Shown here: positions 59,642 to 64,000 of the stretch, one piece after another
Numbering within the stretch: position 1 is the stretch's first letter
Layout of the letters: every line of letters begins with the position of its first letter
Origin: Blasia pusilla
Taxonomy: Eukaryota; Marchantiophyta; Marchantiopsida; Blasiales
DNA length: 64,000 bases
Direction: 5' to 3'
NCBI GenBank assembly: GCA_050084515.1
Contig: CM114273.1
Location: 44,330,001 to 44,394,000 of the forward strand
Notes under the pieces: model-generated
What the model was told of the DNA's origin: nothing
Seen by the model: only the letters and a program-made list of their open reading frames with translations
Database searches by the model: none
Made by a program: the position numbers and the translations under genes

Positions 59642-59812
59642 TCAATGGAGCCAAGGCGCAGCGCTCTTAAAAAGATCCTTGCACGCAATTATGACTGTAG
59701 CATTTTGTTCATTGCCATCACATTGCACCTCTTCAATCCCCTTCATGACAAAATTCGCAAATAGAATGTCCATGAATGTGTCCTCACAGGCTTCACAGCG
59801 GATGGACACTCT
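59642..59812 (-). pseudogene. Reduced HMA-domain remnant (HMA-D)
   Basis: The minus strand encodes 56 residues and TGA, beginning RVSIRCEACEDTFMDILFAN, followed by MKGIEEVQCDGNEQNATVII and ending CKDLFKSAAPWLH. The metal-site CxxC (CEAC) and the Gly-Ile-x-x-Val turn match the other three HMA genes. About 13 residues between the last strand and the final helix are missing, and stops (TAG TAA) lie just upstream, so it is either a terminal exon with an acceptor near TAGTAAAG or a broken gene. No complete start was established. Confidence 0.55.
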
Positions 59813-60138
59813 TTACTACGTGCACCATGAAAAGACCGTGAGGGTTGTAGAAGCAAAGAAGTAGGAACACTCATGATGGTTCGCAGATCCTGCGCTCAGT
59901 TTCTTCGACACATGGTATGCGTACGAATCCGTTAAAACAGCAATCATCGCCGTTTGAACCTGTGACTTTAAAATGGCAGCTCATTGAACCTCATTGCAAC
60001 ATCCGAACGTCGAACCCTAAAATGTATATCCGCGAGACTGAAAAGACCAGAGAAGGCCACTTCTGATCGGTTTTGGAAATCGCAGTGCAGACGTCTCAGG
60101 AATGATATCACTGTCCCTGTAAATTGAGCCTTACTTAC

Positions 60139-60240
60139 ATCACGGAGTGACACCACACTGCTGCGGCAGGCAGTCACAGAGATGATGTCAAAAACGAACT
60201 GTTCAGATGGATGGACAGCAGCAGAAGCAGACAATTTCAT
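60139..60240 (-). CDS. Possible first exon of HMA-D
   Basis: An ATG-initiated 34-codon stretch (MKLSASAAVHPSEQFVFDII, then SVTACRSSVVSLRD) ends exactly at GTAAGT, a consensus splice donor. SEQFVFDI faintly resembles SEPVWTID of HMA-A. The phase does not join directly to 59812, so a further exon would be needed. Speculative. Confidence 0.2.
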
Positions 60241-63200
60241 TTCAAATGCAGATGGATGTGCAGCTTGGACAGAAGCTGCTGACGAGGTCGATTGTGTTTA
60301 GAGGGTTTCTCATATACGATGCACACTCTTCTTTCCAGAGGCTTTGACTTCGTGAAACAGGACAGTACCCCAACGACACCAGACCACTGCGTTGATGCTC
60401 ACAATGCATGATCTGACCCAGAGCTGATTTAATCGATGCCCCTTAAATAGTTCTGTACATATCACCAGTGCCATCTGTTGAACCTCTGTCTGACTACACT
60501 CGCCAGAAAATCCCTAAATTCGGCTACGTTTCACCGCTCTCAGATTATTTCCACACCACTGTAGACGATACAATGTGTCCGATCAGATTGACGATTGAGT
60601 GTAGAGTGACAGCATGTTTTCGATGTGGTGTAAAACGGATCGGTGTCTGTTGAGAGACTCGTCGACAGAGATAATGAGCATGAACGGGTTTCTTGAGAGG
60701 AGACTTGAGGAACAACCAAAGAGAGGAGCAGTCAATGGGAGACGGAAGAGTCTCGCTCTTTAAGACTTGCTCTGGACAAGTTTAACAACCAGACTCTTCC
60801 GTCTCCTCTCGACTGCCCGATCCGGTTGGTAAACTTCTCGGAGCGAATTGCTTCAAGAGTGAACGTGTGAGAGTCTCTCCTTTGTACCCATATTAAGTTG
60901 ACAAAATCTCCAAAATATTTCTGCTGGGGGTGTACTTCCCAATGGAGCGAACCATATTACTGGTTTGCGCTTCTTCTATTCTCAAATCTGGGGTCTATAT
61001 CTGTTCCACTTTTGGAGAACACCTACGAATCCTCGCTTCAGTTGCTCATTTATCTCCTAAAGCAATTGCACTTCCATCTTCCATCCAGGACAGCGAACTG
61101 CAAAGAAATCTCGATTCCTCCCTGTGTTCCTGTGATACAAACCCTTTCCATCGTTTTCCCAATGGCTCAGTGGAGTCGAATGCTTGGGCTCTCGTGCTTA
61201 ATTCACTTTCCAGTTGGTGGTTTTTGGAACTGGGACTGGTAATTATACGCTTGCCATATCAGTGTACATCCCTAAACCTACCATCCAACAAAATTTCTCG
61301 GAGTGATAAATTGGCAGTTGTCACCAGAGTGAGGCACAATCCACACCAAATGAAACCTTTCATCCTTCACCTCCCCTCAAACTTACTCATCGACATAACG
61401 ACAGTTCCGACGATCACGCGATCTCTACGAAGTCGATCGAAGGGTTGGTATGCCGACTAGTACATCACTTGGAGCTGCCCTTACCTTCAGCGCACTCCAT
61501 ACTGCAGAGCTCTATGGTCTGGACAGTCGTGAAACCTGCGATATTGCTTTAGTTGATGTTGCACCGCCATATCCTCCGCTGTAATCCGAATGTGGTGGTG
61601 AGCTCCCCAATGCAGTCCTGAAAATTCAATTCCGTCAACTCGAGATTTTGTCTTTGGGCTCAGAGGTAATCGCCAACATCAGCAACCACTGTATTTCTCC
61701 ATTTCCACCTGACAGTACAGGTAATTGTAAAAGGTGTAAAGAAAGTGGATGGAGACTGGCAGCATCCTCGTTTGGGCAGATCCGTATTCATTCCAACATT
61801 ATTAGTACACTACCATTTCACAAGTGAAACGAATCTTGAGTACTGTGGAGAAGGTTCTCCACCACCCCTGACATTTTTCCTGTCTAACAAAGCTCCACAA
61901 GCTATGTAAGAAAGGGGGTGTCAACCAGTGTCATCAGCATTGTTATCCAAAGAAGCAGTTCGTGTGATGCCCTTCAAATTACTTTGGACCTTCCTCAAGT
62001 GAGAATCGATGAGTGAAATGCCAAAGTTGTGGACCAGTATAATCTTCTGCACCCACATACTACCGTTGTCATGAAGTGGTGCTTGTGATAAGTTTCCCAG
62101 CATAGACTGCCTCCTGGTTGAACTCTGCTCGGTAGTAACTGGAAATGGTGCCGAAGCAAGGCATGAAGAAATTACTACGTTAGAGGTCCGGACAATAGAC
62201 TCATCTCGTGTGAGTGCTGAGTAGGGATTCTATTGGTGCGTTGTCTTGATGTGCAAGCCATATCTTTATTCGATCAGAGAGAGAGTAGTAGGACAGCTGA
62301 ATGACCGAGTGAATAAAATCCCAAAGCCGAGGCGATGGAGAGTAATGTAAGTCAAATAGCAGATTCGCCCTTCAGTCTAAACCCATGATAAAGCTCAACA
62401 GTGGTGCTGCCTGTGTTGATGACGGTCGTTTGGTCGGGTTATACTCAAGATCTTTCGACATTCAGCATTGAGCACTCAATTTAAGAAGATATTAGTAAGA
62501 CTAGGTGAACACTAGCAGATATGGAGTGCTATCACTCTCTGACGTAAAGTTCAAATGTCATGCTTATACCTCTCGGGGTTGGAGAAGATCGTTGCCTCAA
62601 ACTGGTTGCTCCCAAACTGGTTGTTCTGTCTGCAGCTGTTGCTTCCATGGTGCGAGTCCCACTAAGCACGCGGGAACGGAAACCGCCCGCGCAAGCTCAA
62701 TAGGAGACGTTCAGAATTCACGACCGTCAGAAAATCTTCTCCGCTAACTAGTTCGAGATCTCATCCGACATGAGCAAATGCCAACAGTTTCTTCACTACT
62801 CCGCTGATGCTACGAATCGCTCATATGCTCAAAATGTATTCATTTCACGCGCTCTCCCGTATAAGTGTCAAGTTCTGTCTGCAGCTGTTGCTTCCATGGT
62901 TCGATTCCCACTAACCATGCGAGAAACCGTGTGGAACTTCAGGTGAATGGACCCACTTTCTTTTCTTAATAACCAAGCCAAACCGGATTCGTCATGAAGA
63001 GCTCGAGCGCGCGAACGCCCGTCACATCCGGAGATTCCTCGCATGAATTCTTCCGATACCGTCCGGTCTCAAATCAGGAATAAGAATCACAACCGCCCAA
63101 CTCTTCCTCACGAAACAAGACAAGAGAGAAAAGAGGAGTTCGATTCTCCGCCATTCTGTTCATCACCTCCCTCGTTCACGCTAACCTCAGCGCTCGGATT

Positions 63201-64000
63201 GGTACGTCCACCTAACGTTCGCCTGTGGTGATCAGAGCAGTGAACCTGCAGTTGAGCACATCATTTCGTTGGATGCCTTCAACTGTAAACCACAAGCTCA
63301 CCGCTGACGAAGCTGACGGACTGCACACCTGCAAGCAAGAGAGAGAGAGGTGACGAGGCACGAGGAGGAGGCGCTATGAGTACCCTAAAAGACAGACGTC
63401 CACAAACTGCCGGTCTTGTCCTGGTACGACTTCACACCATATCTAAGTTCGGTCGGCCAATTCCTTCGCAAGTAGCCCAAGCCCATTATTGAAGCAGCCG
63501 CTGCGTCGGATCCAGCTCCTCGGCAATTCGTGGCACCATATTCGCGTCCTAGCTCACATGGCGAACGAGGATTGGTGGAAGACCTGCCCATATGAGGAAT
63601 CCCTTCCCACGATTGCAACTGGTGACGAACTGCGACCAATCCTCCAGATGGACTGCGAGGACAGCGTCGTAGGAGCAGTTCATCATCATACACCGAAGCT
63701 CTGACAAGACGTAGGGTATGGAGTTGAGTATTCGGACTCTCCAGCATTTGCGAGTCCGACTCGAGCGAAGAAAGAGGCGTACGAGACGGAGACGATACGC
63801 CCGGTGGCAAAGAGGAGCTCTTTCTGCGGGCGCAGCCGTATTGCTCCCACTGAAAGTGCTGACGGTTTAAATGGAGAAGGAGGGTCGGAGCCGATGAACA
63901 ATCCGTACTCAAAGGCCCCTCTTTTGGCGCACACAGGTTTTGTCAAATTACGATCGTTCGAACTTCGAACGACGGAGCCACCATCGTGTCAATCAACCAG
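60241..64000. other. GC-richer region, no gene assigned
   Basis: Several open frames of 100-176 codons (60898-61242, 60930-61460, 63385-63912 minus) overlap on both strands and show no family motif. The codon-like composition suggests fragments of genes may exist here, but I recognise none. Confidence 0.3.
62623..62928. repeat. 57-bp direct repeat pair, 249 bp apart
   Basis: GTTCTGTCTGCAGCTGTTGC then TTCCATGGT at 62623 and 62872, followed by similar CGAxTCCCACTAA and GCGxGAA. Just before the first copy, CAAACTGGTTG is itself duplicated. Confidence 0.85.

Noticed and set aside
60930-61460. 176-codon plus-strand frame with hydrophobic patches
   Set aside because: It overlaps a 114-codon frame in another phase, its 5' end lacks ATG, and no domain was recognised. 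A real exon cannot be excluded.
62872-62928. tRNA gene suggested by GGTTCGATTCC
   Set aside because: No acceptor, D or anticodon stems can be formed around it.
63385-63912. 175-codon minus-strand frame
   Set aside because: No motif. The N-terminal MSTD resemblance to the region before HMA-B does not continue.

Overview
This looks like nuclear DNA from a land plant, most likely a bryophyte or another seedless plant. That is an inference from three things: introns with GT/AG borders, plant-type Ty1-copia, Ty3-gypsy, LINE and Helitron remnants, and very low gene density. There is no ribosomal, tRNA, CRISPR or prokaryotic signal. AT-rich, repeat-filled DNA alternates with GC-richer islands at about 11.7-16.9, 22.3-32.9, 35.4-40.8 and 58-64 kb. 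Every protein gene I can support lies in an island.

Layout. 1.1-4.3 kb: a gag-less Ty1-copia element on the minus strand with short LTRs and an internal inversion. 4.3-9.2 kb: AT-rich DNA without a recognisable gene. 9.3-9.7 kb: an LTR whose relative lies at 43.8-44.3 kb. 12.6-14.0 kb: an intronless fucosyltransferase-like type II membrane protein, followed by a 184-bp tandem array (14.6-15.7 kb). 17.1-22.0 kb: a Helitron 3' end, a palindrome, Ty3-gypsy integrase remnants and an LTR-like block. 22.3-40 kb: two GC-rich islands with three small heavy-metal-associated (HMA) domain genes, at 23.7 kb (+), 31.2 kb (-) and 38.8-39.8 kb (-, four exons), interspersed with several minisatellites and a possible broken Mic10-like gene. 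40.8-58 kb: mostly transposon debris, including small Helitrons, LINE 3' ends and gypsy integrase. 58-64 kb: a GC-richer island with an HMA-domain remnant and unassigned ORFs.

The most coherent biology is the HMA family. All three complete models share a short N-terminal motif of the form (L/F)-Y-(G/S)-x-x-E-P, a Lys/Pro-rich linker and a C-terminal HMA domain with CxxC. None ends in a CaaX box, so they are ATX/HPP-like rather than isoprenylated HIPPs. A fourth, reduced HMA domain lies at 59.7 kb. The most informative transposon result is a LINE family seen repeatedly as 3' fragments, two of them keeping the end of the reverse-transcriptase ORF, plus small Helitrons with clear 5' and 3' termini and A/T flanks.

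Limits: no alignment or expression data were available. Exon models rest on splice signals and family resemblance read by eye. Function is inferred from motifs only.
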